Both the position numbers and the translations under genes were made by a program. 64,000 nt of DNA from Rhodeus uyekii (Eukaryota > Chordata > Actinopteri > Cypriniformes > Acheilognathidae). The notes beneath the pieces are model-generated. The model made no database searches and was not told the origin of the DNA. It was given only the letters and a program-made list of their open reading frames with translations. Below are positions 13,590 to 27,522 of this stretch, one piece after another. Position 1 is the first letter of the stretch, and every line of letters begins with the position of its first letter. The stretch spans positions 310,001 through 374,000 of the forward strand of contig JAWRVZ010000104.1 of NCBI GenBank assembly GCA_037043235.1, read 5' to 3'.

Positions 13590-13650
13590 CAGTGGTCCCC
13601 AACCCCCGGATGAAATGGTACCGGACCGTGGATCGACGGCGGCCCGTAGA
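13590..13650 (+). mobile_element. hAT-like element end (single terminus)
   Basis: CAGTGGTCCCCAACCCCCGG starts at 13590 and is followed by a self-complementary GGTACCGGACCGTGGATC region. This is the typical left end of a widespread vertebrate hAT-type element. No matching right terminus was found, so only a fragment is called. Confidence 0.55.
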
Positions 13651-15675
13651 ATTATTCAGTTACTCAGTCATTACTGGATGAATTGGCCTTTTTGAACGAA
13701 TCTCTTGAATGATTCAATGTTATTAGACAACGGACTTAAAAATGTGTCAATCTTTTTTGAAGAATCAAGTTACTTTCAAAAGGTGATTTACTCTATTTTG
13801 ATTTGATTGCTACCTTAGACATCAGTGTTTATCTAAAATATAGTTATCCCAGTATATTATTATATATTATATCCAATAATTTGAATTGTTTGTAAGACAG
13901 AAATAACTGTTTGCGAAGCAGTTTCATATTTGCCCATACACGACAACCACTCTCTTTGGATCGCAAACACAGATTTGAATATTTCGCTTTAGTTGTACTT
14001 ATCAAATGTTTAATGCGCAGAGCCAAATCGTTTTCATTTAGGAATGTTATTGCATGGATGCTTGAATTGAGATTCATCTTTTAACGATTAATTGTGTAGC
14101 TCTATTGGAGAGTAGTATAGTTCTGTACATCATTGTAGACATTCTAAGCTGTACAAGCAGTATAGATGAATCTTCATACCTCCCAGCCCTAGAAATGTTT
14201 AAAGCACCACCAAGAAACATCATACACATGCTGAAACACATGTACACTACATGACTGAGTGTTCTGAGTGAGTGCAAGAGCCTCCCAGATGATCTTGAGC
14301 TCGCTGAAAAGATCCAATTCAGACACACCACTGAGTAATGGTGACTGAAAGGCTGCCAAAGCACTGGCTCTAAGAGTCAAGCTTTGCTTCTGTAATCCAC
14401 CCTTGAGCCAATAGGAGGGGGCAAATAAATGACCGTAATTATCCTGAGAGCTGTTGTTTGCATATCTTTGCGTCCTTTTTCTCTGACATTAGTTTTCAGA
14501 CGCTTTGCCATTTAAGTTTCTATTTAGGTTGATTTAGTGTAAGTGTTGGTTACAGCCTCCATGACATTAAGGCAGCACTGCTCATAAAAGACGTCACCTA
14601 GTGTGTAAGTCTTGCTGCTAATCTACCTCAGCCCATTGTTATTGCTCTTCAACACCGAAGAGACGTGGAAGGATGTGCTAGTGTGCCACTGTGCCCGCAG
14701 TCTGCTGCCTGGCTGTGTCAGAACGGTCTGCAATGCATTTTAGGGCAGTTTATGAAGGTATTAAAACACTTCCCCTCCAAACCAGCATAGTTTGTGTAAT
14801 TAAAGTCTATGGCTGCCTCAAAGTTCCCTAATCATTCTTTTCCCCTGGTGTTCTCTCTCTCTCTCTCGCTCTCACACACACTCACACACACACACACACA
14901 CATTGTAATTCTGTCTCTGCCTACATTTCTCATCCTTTTTCTCTCCCTCTCACTTTGTAATGGGAAGGATTTAGTTGTCTGATGAATAGCACTGCACTGG
15001 CTAACTGATCCCATAGGGTCTGAAGGGATGCTGATTCTGGCCAAGAGAAAAGGCCACAGCCCTAGAGATCATCTGATGATGACGGTCTCACACTCCTCCA
15101 GCTGCACCACTTCAAATCTCTACTGCCCATCACAGACCAGTTTTGTCCAAGAGAGGGAGTCCCTTTCTCCGTTACAGGTCCTGAATCCTGCCTGTTGATG
15201 CATCGGTCAACCGGTCATAAATTGCAACCTGGCGGTTTTTGCTCCAAACAAAATCAGCAACCAGACAGTTTTTCAGTTTTGTTTTGGCCTATCTCTAATT
15301 CCAGACTTCCACACAAACTGCATTGCAACCATTTCCCAAAATGTAATTTATGTGGGAATATAAAAAAAGACTGTAAACAGGGCGTTAACACAGGCCAGAG
15401 AAGGGGACATGCTGAAGACGGACGCAAAGAAGAGAACACAGACGCACCAGCAGAGCAAATACCGTACCAGGCACAGCAAGCTCACTGTTTGTGATGCTCA
15501 AAATATTGGAAGAAAAATATAAATATTGAATTTGGGGTGGGAGTTTAATTGAATATATCTCTGATGAGAACTATTTCTAGAAACTTTCGATGGGATTTTC
15601 TTTTCCTCTTACTTCTGTATAAAGTAGTATTTATAAGTGCAGCGCTGCTTCGTGTACCGCAGTACCCAAAGAGAC
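13651..15675. other. No gene recognised; CT/CA microsatellite
   Basis: A compound repeat lies at about 14852-14902: CT units, then CA units. The remaining sequence is ordinary intronic DNA with unrelated short open frames. Confidence 0.55.
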
Positions 15676-16859
15676 TACCGTATTTTCCCGCAGATAATCC
15701 GCTCCCTCATATAGCCCGCACCCATGCGGGATGATGAACTTTTTTTGAGCAAGTTCACGATTCGAATTTCGAATGTTGCTCGCATGACGTCAATTATCCA
15801 TAACTATTCAGGCTCGGTACACAGTAGTTGTGCGTGAAATTCAAACAAAAAGAAAACAAACAAGTCAGAATCTGAACAAAAAGAAACCGCAATCTCCCGC
15901 TGTGCAGCAGCACGTCCCTTAAGAAGCGTATTCTACAGGTGATGATCATTGGATGAGATGAGAAGAGCCCGCCCTCATGGCAACACAGCCAATCACGTCT
16001 TCTTGCATGATTGACAGGTCAGACAGCCTATCAACGCCAGCTGTCAGAGTGATAGTACAAGACAACAGAGACAGCAACTCTAACAAGAAAGAAAAACAGA
16101 AAGAAAATACAACAAAAAAAAACCTTAACAAATACAGTGGAACCTCGAGATACGAAATTAATCCGTTCCGAGGCGGCCTTCGTATAATGCGTTTTTAGTA
16201 TCTTGGAACACATTTTACATGTAAAATGGCTAATCCGTTCCAAGCCCTCCAAAAACACCCCATTAAATTTCATATTAAAGCTAAATTGACCTATAAACAA
16301 TGAAATAACGTAAAATGTCGAAGCCTCACTCGAAAGGTAAGCTATCTCCGAAAGTGGCGGTAGAGGAGGAGGAGGACAAACGGCAGATAAAGTAAAGTTT
16401 CGGGTGCGGAGTGGCTGAGCTAAAGCACGTCAGCACGTACGTATAGAAGATGCATGATGGGAGGGATGCTGTCCAATTAGAGAGAAGGATCTCACGGCTT
16501 GGCTAGCATCAGGAACCAATGGGAGAGCAGGAGGATGGTGGCGAGTCTACTATAAGTAAGATGGCGGCGTGTGGCGCGAGTTTCAAAATTGTTATGGGGC
16601 GAATCTTGAAACCTTGACTTGGGACTTTCAGAAACCTTTCGTATCTTGAAAACTTTACGTATGTAGAGCAGTAAAATTATTCGTCTTTGCTTTCGTAACT
16701 TGGATTTTTCGTAAGTTGAGCCTTTCGTATCTCGATGTACCACTGTATATTGAAAAATTATTATGTGTAAAAAATTTGTGTTATAGCCCGCACCCCCCCC
16801 CCCTGTGGGGGTTGTAAAATCTGGTATAACCCGCAGGTTATATGCGGGAAAATGCGTTA
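15676..16859. mobile_element. TIR transposon interrupted by a second transposon
   Basis: Left end TACCGTATTTTCCCGCA (15676-15692) and right end TGCGGGAAAATGCGTTA (16843-16859) are inverted copies with two mismatches in 17, and similarity goes further inward (CCGC and GCAGG motifs). With the inner element removed, the body is about 570 bp and non-coding. The family is not identified; ends of this type, recalling CCGTATTTTCC, are common in fish genomes. Confidence 0.6.
16135..16745. mobile_element. pogo/Tigger-like non-autonomous element (inner, nested)
   Basis: The termini CAGTGGAACCTCGAGATACG and its near-perfect inverse CGTATCTCGATGTACCACTG are flanked by TA on both sides (16133-16134 and 16746-16747), the expected target duplication for this superfamily. 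It is 611 bp, with no transposase frame. It sits inside the element at 15676-16859, so it inserted later. Confidence 0.7.
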
Positions 16860-18504
16860 CTACTACTAGTGCCACCTACTGTCAGAAAGTGAATTTGCAA
16901 TTGGAGTAAGTCTGCCATTTGGTTTTGTGCAGGTGTGTTATGTTGCATGATTTCACAAATTCAAAGTCAGACCATTCTGTATTTGAAATTATACAATCTA
17001 ATTCAAATGAAAATCTACTGCTCATGCTACACTTCTGTGGAATTTTTTTTTTTTTAGATCTTGATCAAAATGCAGTGGTTTCCTCTAATTTCAAATTGCT
17101 ACAGATTTTTTTGTTTTGTTTTAGGCCATTTTATCTATTATAGAGCACATAAACAACAAATTCAAGTTCAAATCAACCAAGAAAAATCATGATCTGTGCA
17201 TCACCGCACATTTTAATACCAAGGGTCTTCACATATGATGATCACACGCAAATGGATTTGTTATTTTATTTTCCAAAAGTAGTTTTTGTTTTAGTTATTA
17301 GTTGTTTTCAGTTCAACTTCAATTCAGAATAATATGTTCGTTTATCCAGATTTTGACTGTGAACAAAATGCAGTTTTCATTTTCTCTCAGATTCGCAATT
17401 AAAATACATTTTAACAGTATTTTGAAATAAAAATATAAATGTACATTTATTTTTATAAATTATATATTTTATAAAGTGGGTTTATTTTTTTTTTACAAAA
17501 TAACATTTTGTCTTGAATATTACATTTTATAAAACAGTGCTGTACAACTGAACAGAATGTATTTTAACAGTAAAAAAAAACTCTATAATTTTAGACTTTT
17601 TAAGAAATGTACAATATTTTATCTAGAATACTATAGACATTTTCAAATCAATTCAAACTTATGTATTAGCATTTTGTTTAATTTTGTAGCATTTGTCTTT
17701 TCATTTTCTCTTGGATTTTGTGTGTGATTTTTTTTTTTTTTTTTTTTTTTTTTTCATGTCTCCTTCCTTGCAACAAATGCATGTTATATGCTTGTTTCTT
17801 CCTTCTACGGAGTTTTACAATGGACAAGCATCTGATTATATAGTCCTTTTCCACACCACTGTTCTGTATTAATATTTTCCCATTAGAAACAACATGATGT
17901 ACTGAACAATTGCCATATTTGTATGACATCCAAGATACTTCAGTCATACCATGGTATTGTCAAGGTACATGACCACCTGGCTGCTTTTTAGTACTTTCTT
18001 TTTAGTGACAAATCCCTCGTGCCAGCAGGAAAGTGCATTGTGGGATTGCATCTGTAGTCACAGTGTCAGACTCATCCATACACCTCAGTGCTCTTCTTTT
18101 TTTTTTTTCTCCCACAAGCACAGTGATGTACAATGCAACCACATTCAGCACATAGCCCTGACCACAGCCACATACTTTAAAGGAAATCAATACTTCATAA
18201 CAGCTCCCAGGCAGGCAGGGAATCCTGCATCTGTGTCTACAAGTTGTAGGGAGAGACAGAGAACTTCAGGTGTAACAGGATCAATGGTAGGAACCATCAC
18301 ACACAAACACACACACAAACACATACTGATAACTCTCACGATATGATGCTGATGGTGGAAGTAGACTGGCAGCATGTGGAAGAGCTGTCAGAAGAGCTCA
18401 GGAAAAGCCAGATATGAGGGCCATGGGGTTAGGCTCAGCCCCAATCTGAGAATCCATTTTCTGCTCGAATTCTTCACAGTCATTCGTCACCTCTGCATTC
18501 AGAG

Positions 18505-18535
<31 letters not shown>

Positions 18536-18989
18536 ACCCCATCTTTCCCTCTCTCTCTCACTTGCTGTGAGAAGTAAATGTGGCTTTTCACCCCTCATAG
18601 CATAGCAGTCCCTCTGACTGTGTCATGTGAAGAGTTGTTCTAATCACTTCTTCCCAATTTTGTGAGACTTTTCCCTCCTTTTATGAGATTCTTTTCAAGT
18701 TTTAATAAGCACATGAGTCTTTGAAGTAGGGTTTTCCACACCACGTCCCATCATTGTTTCAAATTAAGGGTTTCAAGATAGTGCAGTTCCCTACATCTCA
18801 GCGTTTTAGCACAACCTCTCCTCCTCTCATTTTACTGCACAGTCAAATTGAAGAGCTCTGTATAAACAGTTCTTAAATAATAAGTGCCTTTTGTTTGTAA
18901 AAGTGGTTGCATCCACTTCAAATGAATGATGACACCCATTTGTAAAAAACATGAACATGAATACAATTGTATTTATTTATTTATTTTTT
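16860..18989. other. No gene recognised; AT-rich intron with simple repeats
   Basis: A run of 27 T is at 17728-17754 and (CT)n at 18505-18531. Open frames through these are artefacts. Nothing else is recognised. Confidence 0.55.
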
Positions 18990-19410
18990 AAAGTCAATGC
19001 TTTTATTCAGTAAGGATGCATTGAATTGATCAATATTACCAAATATGTATAAAAAGGCTTTTCTTTTCATCTTTTTATTTAAACAATCCTGAAAATTATT
19101 TATGATGGTTTCCACAAACATATTAAGCAGCACAACTCTTTCCAGCATTGATAATAGTAATAAATGTTTCTTAAACACCAGATCATCATATTAGAATGAT
19201 TTCTGAAGGATCATGTGATGCTGAATACTGGAGTAATAAAAATTCAGCTTTTCCATCACAGAAATTAATTCCGTTTTAAAGTATATTAAAATATAAAACC
19301 TTTTTCTATTTTAAACTGTAATACTATTGTATAAAGTGTTACTTTTTTATAATCAAACAAATCTAGCCTTGGTTAGCATAAGAGACTTCTTTTAAAAATG
19401 TTTTTTAATC
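18990..19410 (+). repeat. Cyprinid AAACTTTTG-type TIR repeat, copy 1 (degraded)
   Basis: It contains TTTATTCAGTAAGGATGCATT, TTTCTGAAGGATCATGTGA and AGCATAAGAGACTTCTTT in the order seen in the more complete copy at 33409-33877. The termini are lost. Confidence 0.65.
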
Positions 19411-22400
19411 AGGTACCGGTAGGTTTCCAGAACATTTTCTCACTTACAAGGACAGAATGCCAAGAGGTGGTTGGCTTCTTGAGGGAATACTGAGAATTAA
19501 ACTGCTGAGACCTGAAAGAGATAAATTAAACAAATGCCAGGCAGAGCTTGGATTAAATGCAGAACTGGAACGTCAGATGTGGATAATATTATTTTGTTTC
19601 CAATCTGAGGGGCACATAAATGCATGGACAACAGCCATTGGTTAATATCAGAATTGGATATGAGCTGATGGAATTGTGCCATGATGGATGGAAGGATGTT
19701 AATGAGATCTGTTGGAGACGGAGAGGAGATTTGAACATTTTTGCAGTTTTATTGAGCTCTGAGGTATAGAGCTATCCAACCAAAAAAATATAAATATATC
19801 TCAGAACTCTCAACTGGATTGAAAGGTCTATGGAGACTTGATGTGTGAATATTCAAACAGCATGTTTTGTTTTTCAGTAGCAGCAGAGCAGAGAGAACAG
19901 AAAAAGTATTGAGTCATGAACAGAAGGAAAGCGTTTTTCAAGCGTCTGTTGGCATTGCAGTGTTCTAGTGTCTGTGAAAGGGCACCTCAATGCTGAACAG
20001 GACTCTTCACTATTCTCGCCAATTGATTTCCTTGTATCGACATCTGCGCTGCGTCACACTCAGATAAATGATGTACCGCGCATGCTGCCAATGTTTGTCT
20101 AAATTGGTTCCCTCCTCACATCTAGTCTATAATTCTCATTTAAATATTTTTAAATATAGGCCTACAGTGACTTGTATCAGAGCAGCAGAGAAATTTGGAT
20201 GTACCTTCTGTTCCCTTTTGCATGACTGCAAAAGCTTCTAATTAAAATATGGCTTTCAGTTTGGTTATTTTTACTGTTTTGTTTGCTTGTTTTGTATCAA
20301 TGCACAGTTTAATAAAGTAGCTCTTAATGAGGGATAATTAGGAAATGGTTCGAATGATTTGTATAGAAACATACTTTTTATTCAATCATTACAATGACTG
20401 CAATTGTTATGCAATTAGATTTTACAAGGTACTGTAGTTTCCCACATGCTGGTTTTCTACAGATTAGTAACTAATAAAGAAAAGGACCGGATTGCTACCA
20501 GCTGATAAATATTCATTTGCTACACTATGAAGATTAATGCAGTTTGATCGTCGTTTTCAGACAAAAGTGCCCTTTCGTTGTGGATCCGTGTGCTAATGCA
20601 TTACCAAAAAGTCAAATTGAGACCTGCTGTGTTTTGCCATTGGCCAAAGCCTTTGAAATGAGGATGGCAAGGATGGAATGGTATTCCAATTAACAGTCCG
20701 GTGCTTCTCAGGCTTTCTATTACAGATGGTATATTGATACTCCGTATGCTTGTGCACAACTGGACCGTATTGGCAGAGGAAGCCAGCCGTCTAGTCCCAT
20801 GTGTGTATAACCTGATCACGCCAAACTCTACATCTGCAGAGTTTAGGGGTGTTAGCATGGCACTGGCATTTGCTGTAAAAGCAAAGCAGTGGAAGACTGA
20901 CCCAAGATGAGTTCTGCCAGTCCACTTTTGAGAGTGTTTGATGTTCTAATTCCTCCACATCGGCGACAGAGAGCAGCCTGGATGTTTTAGTTCTCTGTTG
21001 GTTGATGCCTCCCAAATAACAGGCCTGGAAAACCGCCTTTTGCACTGACCTTGTTGCTGTCATTATGTCCAAATCTGGGTTGTTCCATGCATATACCTTA
21101 CCATTAGCAATCAGAGAAGAGATTAGCCCAAAATACACCCAGTTTCAGTGTGCTATTGGTGGTGTGCGTGGCTGAGCAAACCGAAGGAAGCGAGCCAGGG
21201 TGGGGCTGTTCTTGGTCCTGGTTCGTGGAAAGGTATTTCTGAGCACGGTAGCTTTCAGCCTGTTTACACAAGCAGAATGAAGGAGCAGTGGGTCTTCCTA
21301 CACAGACCTGCTTGTTACACGTACGCCCTGTGGTCCTGTTGCCCACACAAAGCTGTAGTTCTCCCACGCTTCCTGGCTGAAAGGGGTGGTTATGTAAAGG
21401 CATTGGGGCCCGAGTCCCAGACCACTTCTTATGCGAGGAGGCCACATGTTGAGCAATCTGTCTCACAAGCAGCACCTTGAGCATTCATTAAGAAATCCTT
21501 AGCTGAGAGTGGCCGCATCCATTGTGGATTCTGTCTAATTGCTGTGCTGCCTCATTTGTATGCCTCTTTAAACACTCTGCCTACAAGGCTTTATCCCCCC
21601 CCCTTATTAATGAAGGTTTCCTGTCGACGGAAAGGTGGTAGTTTGTTTGTTTTGATGAAACTGGTTGAACTAAAGAACATGTGTGGAATGTGAAGATGTT
21701 CTCTGAAATGGATCAGGGGCCAGATTCATAAACCTCTTCTTAAGAAACATTTTCTTTCGGAATTTTGTAAGCATGTTCTTAAGTGTATTTTATTTAAAAT
21801 ATTCTAGTTTGCAGAAATGTTTCTTTTTTTTTTTTTTAAAGACACTAACAGGATTTTGGGAGTACAAAATATTGTTAACTTTCATTCTTAAGTGAGCAAA
21901 TAAGAAGATAAAAGTAGTTAAGAAGAATATAATATTTAAGAATGTTTCATGTAACCGGCTCTAGGGTTGTGCCAGGGCTTGACGTTCAGTTACTCCTGCT
22001 TTGGCTGCTTGAATTTTATATATAATATATAGACTACATTTTTCAATTGTAGTCTTTTAAAAAGGCATCTGATATAATAAACTAAGTGCCTTGTAGTGTT
22101 GTCAGAAGTGTTGTCAAAAATATGGATTTTTCAATACACACCAATACTTAAATATCTGAAACTCTTCTAATACTCATTTTCCACAGATACATGATACCAG
22201 CTGCACTTTCTCATTCTCTCATCTCTCCGGCAGCGAGTTTCATTTGCTCCGGATGAATATTGTTGGTTTTACAGGGCTTGAATTTCAGCATAAGATTGTG
22301 TGTATTGTGCATAATTTTAATAATTCCTGAGATTGTGTGCATGCACACAAAGTGCCTCTCAGTAATAAATGTAGTTATTTTTTGTGCTTAAACAGTCAAA

Positions 22401-24624
22401 TACACACAAAGTAATGTGAAAATGCTGATCTTGGCAAGTATTCACGTTAACAGTCCATTATTTTAGTGAAAGTAAATATGCATTTGTAATCGTATAATGG
22501 ATCTGTGTCAGGTCTTAAAGTGAAAGCAGTGTAATATACCTGCTGGCAAATTATGAGATAATATAAAAATATATCTATATGGCAGTTTTTCCCTGTGATA
22601 TTCGATGTGAAAATATTAGTGGCTAGAAACTTTGGAAAACCACTAGTCATAGTGGCTGATGAACATAAAAGTTAATGTCAAGTCCTGGTTGTGCACCATT
22701 CAGAGCTGAATTGAGAATGACTTTTAAATTCTAATTAAATTCCTGAATTTATAGAATTGTAATTTGAATTTACATGTTAGGATGTAAAATTGCAATTAAT
22801 TTAAATGTAAAGAAATTCATAAAACTCTAATTTTTACCTAGGACTAAATAAACTTAGTTGTCTTGACAGACTTGATTTTAATATTTTGAAATATGTTTAT
22901 TGGCCAGATCAATAGATCCCTTATTTCACGCTGATATCAATTTAAACCTGTGTAAGTTTTGTTCTTTCACTTAGACATATTTTGATGTATGTCTGTTTTT
23001 TTTTGCTTCTTAATTAGACGTTTTTCTGTTACGCAGAAGAAAGAAAGGCATTCAGGTTTGCAGTGACACAAGGTTGAGTAAATTATTTTTGAGTGAACCA
23101 TCCTAACTTCCTTTGAGATGTGCCAGTTCTGTTCAGTTCAGATGGAGCCATTTCTTCACTTTTGAATTTTGCCCAACCCGGTTACAGAAGAACAAAATGT
23201 CTAAGACTGATGAGATGCGACTGGCAACTGGAAACCTTCTTGAAATGGCCAGCTTTCACTAGTTGGATAGTATGTATCCCAGACTTAGGAAAGCATTTTC
23301 TGAGACAGTGCCAGAAATCCCTACCATAATGGATTACTGTTGACCACTTGATACAAAAGCCGCGGCCTTAAACCTTAAAGCAGCAGGCTAAGCCTGGCTT
23401 AATGTTTGCTCATTTGCACTGGTGAGAGCTGTAGGCCCTGCACTTCAGAGGGAAGAGGATGATGCCAATCAGGCCTCATGCCAACAGGTGCTCAGCAAGC
23501 TCGGGGCTGCGTTCAATAGGAAAAACGCCACAAAGCGCCTCAAGCAGAGGCTTATGGGGAATCTCAGCACTCTTCACAGAGAATCCAAAACTGATGATTC
23601 TGAGCTTAGTCCAGCACAGCTCACCAGCTTAGTGCACAAATCACAGACCAGATAGGGGTTCAAATGTAAATCTTCATGCTTAAGGATCTGTCGTTAATGC
23701 TCAAACAATTAGAGCTTTTGTTTTAGTTCTAAACTGTTTAGTTCTGTATTAGTTCTGTTAATGGTGACGTCTGTATGTATGTATCAGAGCTAAAAGCAGA
23801 GTTATTGTGGTTTTATTCAAAAACTAAACAGCATTTCTCCATCTCAAAATGAGCCTTTCCTTTAGCTCTTTATCATAATAAACCCTCAAATAAGGTTAAT
23901 TTTGATCAATTAGTGGAGTAAATGCAGCACGCATAGTAAGAAGTAGGCCAGGATGCTTTTCTGTTATTTTTCGTTTTAGTTAGTGAGATTTGTGCTTCGT
24001 CTGCGTACAAACGATCAGTCATTTTGTGGCAGGCCGTGATCAAGGACTGATGATGGCTTCTATTCTTGCATGCTGGAAAAGAAAGCTGTGTGCTTTCAAG
24101 TTCAGAAGCTTCATAAACATTGAAGTTGCCATGCAGAGGAATCATCGTTTGAAGTCCCGTGATCATGTTTTGTAGCTAGTTATCAAAGACCGTTTGAGCC
24201 AGTTTACATTATGCCATCCATCATGTATGTTTGTCAGGATTATAAATGGGTTCGTCTGAGTTTTTTTGGGTGCGCGTAGTGGAAAGTAACAAAGTGAATC
24301 TAAATTACAGACTTTAAATTTGTGGAAATGCGATCAAAACTGTCTTATGTCATAGTGATTGTTTGATTGTGCTCATTTTCCAAATAGCAAGGGTTTGTGC
24401 TTTTATCCAACTGTAATAATTTGCTGTTCCTTTGATATATATTGGATAATGTTAACCAATAGAGAAATATATAGATTGTCACTATTTTAGCCAGTGTTTG
24501 TTTCTGGCTAGTATGTGTGTCTAAGTATTGTGTCTAGCATGTAATGGCCTCTGCTCTTTTCTGCACTGAATATCCTGTTTCACTCTGAAAAATGTCAAAT
24601 TGTGGAAGTGAAATGATGCAAATA

Positions 24625-24661
<37 letters not shown>

Positions 24662-24760
24662 CTTTTGCCTGGAAATGTTCCTTTAAGTATTACTGACCAT
24701 GAACCACAGACGTTCTTTTAGTCCTGTGTCCGTTTCCCACCTTTGCTGTCTTTTTTTTTT
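19411..24760. other. No gene recognised; intronic DNA
   Basis: It contains a (TGT)n microsatellite at 24625-24661, a probable hAT-like terminus near 22096 (TAGTGTTGTCAGAAGTG) and a repeat fragment near 23030-23105. Open frames at 20601-21484 overlap on both strands and show no recognisable family. Confidence 0.55.
24625..24661. repeat. (TGT)n microsatellite
   Basis: Twelve uninterrupted TGT units in intronic DNA, about 100 bp upstream of a SINE. Confidence 0.95.
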
Positions 24761-24925
24761 CATTACATTTACATTTATGCATTTGGCAGACGGTTTTATC
24801 CAAAGCGACTTACATTGCATTCAAGGAACACATTGACATTCTAATCAGTTCTTGCTTTCCCTGGAAATCGAACCCACGACCTTGGCATTGTAAACACCAA
24901 TGCTCTACTGGTTGAGCTGCAGGAA
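24761..24925 (-). mobile_element. tRNA-derived SINE, minus strand
   Basis: Read on the minus strand, a tRNA-like head (AGCTCAACCAGTAGAGCATT as A-box region, GGTTCGATTTC as B box at 24874-24864) is followed by the tail AAGTCGCTTTGGATAAAA and CCGTCTGCCAAATGCATAAA. This tail is shared by many fish SINEs and their partner LINEs. Nearly full length, no internal gene. Confidence 0.85.
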
Positions 24926-27287
24926 AACATTTTCTCCATTTGCCTTTTCTCTACATTTTTCTCTTCTCCTAAATATTTTCTTTCTGCCTTGCCTGCTTGG
25001 TCTCTGAGATAAACTGTCTTCTCTAATGTAACATCCTTTTTCTTGCTTTGCAGCATCTCTTTGACTCATGTTGGCCTTGTAGAAGAAGGTGTTGTAGCAC
25101 TGGCAGTCCGCTGAGTGTCTCATGCAGACCTGCTCATTTCTGCCTGGGGGGCTGAGCTGGGCTTATTTGTCATCTCTAGTGGAAGTGCTTTTCACTATTT
25201 TTCCCGGTAGCCCACCCTTCATTAGGCTGAATAACACAGGACAGGCATACTGCTCAACAAAACAGCAAAACGGTGTGTGAGGGGAAAACAGGCAGAGCAA
25301 TGTCTCTAGGAATGCGAATACCATACTGTACAGTACTGTCTATGATTTCTTAAGTTTGTTTACATGCATGTGTGTTAGACTGCCTTTGCTTCATATAAAA
25401 GTCTTCCTCTGTAGTTTTTATTATGCATCTCTCCTGCATCCGTCCTCTATTTCTGCATCATTGATGGGTGCGACTGTTCTGTTTGCAGAGGTGATGAAAG
25501 CCCATAGGCAACTTTTACACAATCAGCCTAATATCTGAATCAATTTTAATTCAGTTTGGTTTAGCTCGGCCTCCATCTCCAAGATTAAAGCACAAGGTGA
25601 TTGCAGAAATATATAAACACTGAGAGTGTGGTAGAAATTTTTGGATGATGCCATTGACCAATATCTTCTGCTTAGCTTTGTTTGGAATAGCATTCCGCTC
25701 TATGTAGTTTCTGTTGGACATATCCTGAATACTGTGCATAATATTCAGATTTTTTGAATGTATAACAAAATTCAGCATAAAAGAATTGACTATTTTCACA
25801 GAACATTGAATTTGAATATGAAGTGAAATTTAAGGAAGTTGAATTTATTGAACTATATATATTTTTAATCAATTCAATCCCAATTAGGTGGCAAAAAGCA
25901 CATATTTCAGTTTGCATGCAAATACAGTTGCTTTTTCCTGCTAATTGAGCTTCAACAGTTTAAAATCACCTGTTTTTAAATCACAGTGCTTAAAAATGAA
26001 TGGAAACAATGAGCTTTCGTGACCATGTAGTATAGCAACATCACTTGAGCAAAATCGCGATATACTGTAGACAGTAGTCCAAAATCTCTACTTGTTCACC
26101 AATTTCTACTGAAATATCGCCCACTCCTATGGCAAACATAGCCCTAGTGTTCTTTTGAACATCTCCAAAGATTGACCTTTACTTGCATGTCAAGTGTGGC
26201 TGTTTTTATTAAGATTCAGACATGCACTCCTTGGATGAGGATTTGATGTGGATCGCTGCCATTGTTTCAGATTGATTGAGTAGCTTGAAGACAGTCGTGG
26301 TGATTGATGGAGCTGCTCTCTGTGTTGTAGGAAAGGTCAGAGTTGGGTTCCAGCACCCGTCCTGCATACTATAACCAGCTCTTAATATATATTAACATAA
26401 CCAGTGTCTAGTCTGCATACCTGATCCCCTCACCCCGCTCATCCTGCACTGACCCTGCGCAGCCATCCAGGCGGGGAGGTCAGGGAGAGGGCAACCTCTA
26501 GGAAGCTGACCCTTGCAGCCTTGGAGCAGTGTGAGGCAAGCTTTGCTGACCTTCTGCTGGGGGAAGGAAACTGAGGAGTTACTTGTGGTCAGAAATTAGT
26601 AGTGACTAGACCTGACTTTTGGATTTGCGTTTCCCTGTACAAAAGCCCAAGTTTATTGCATTAGCAAATTTAGCAGTTTATTGTTAGTTCCTGGCCCATT
26701 GTCTTGAGTCATAGTGACGGTTTCATTGCATGAATGCACTTTTCATGTCTACATCCATATGTGAACTAGCTCACACGTCCATCACACATCCACATCCATT
26801 CCTCATGCATTTTTCGCCTTTTGTAAGACACAGTCAAAGCTTAGATCATGTAGCCTTAAGCTGAGTCATGTAATGTTTCCTGACGTACTTTTGCGTCAGC
26901 TTCACAGAGGACTGAAGTATTTATGGTTCTCCTAATAGTTGACTGTCAGAGTTTCCATTCAGTTGCATTGCTCTTACTCCATCAAGCTTCAACTGAGATG
27001 CGATTCACCTTTATGAATCCAGGAGACTCATCTCCTGCATTTGTGCTACTACTAAGTGACTTGCAGAGAGTTATCAACGACCATTATCAACCTTTTTTAT
27101 TATATTTTTTAATTTCAGTACGTTTTTATTTATAAGTCGTCACCTTTATTTATATAGCTTTTTATACAGTAAAGGTTGGAAAATTATGCATTTCTGGTGT
27201 TTGTGCAGCTGAAGTCAGTTAAGTGTTGACTGGTGGTGCATGCTAAAAGAAAAGCATCAATATTATTGCTCATACTTGAAGTTAGAG

Positions 27288-27522
27288 CTGTGGTTTTCAA
27301 TCTTTTTGACTCCAGGGCGCCTCATTGTCCACGACAATATTAAAATGCCCCATGACTTTTCCAGTTTTTCATGGTTTACTGGATAAGGATTAAAGAAAAA
27401 GACTTTTGTTATAAAAAGCTTGTTATAGCAAGGAAAATATAATTATAATTCTTAATAAGAATGCCCATGGAGTTATATACGTTTTACAAAAGTAAGATTT
27501 TTATGGTAGTTGAGAACCATTG
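27288..27522. mobile_element. hAT-like MITE, degraded
   Basis: It starts CTGTGGTTTTCAATCTTTTT and ends GTTGAGAACCATTG, imperfect inverted repeats of the CAGTGGTTCTCAACC type. It is 235 bp with no coding capacity. Flanking 8-mers agree only in part. Confidence 0.5.

Noticed and set aside
20601..21484. Cluster of 65-126 codon frames on both strands
   Set aside because: Overlapping frames in both directions, no motif recognised, no splice-site pattern. Treated as chance open frames.
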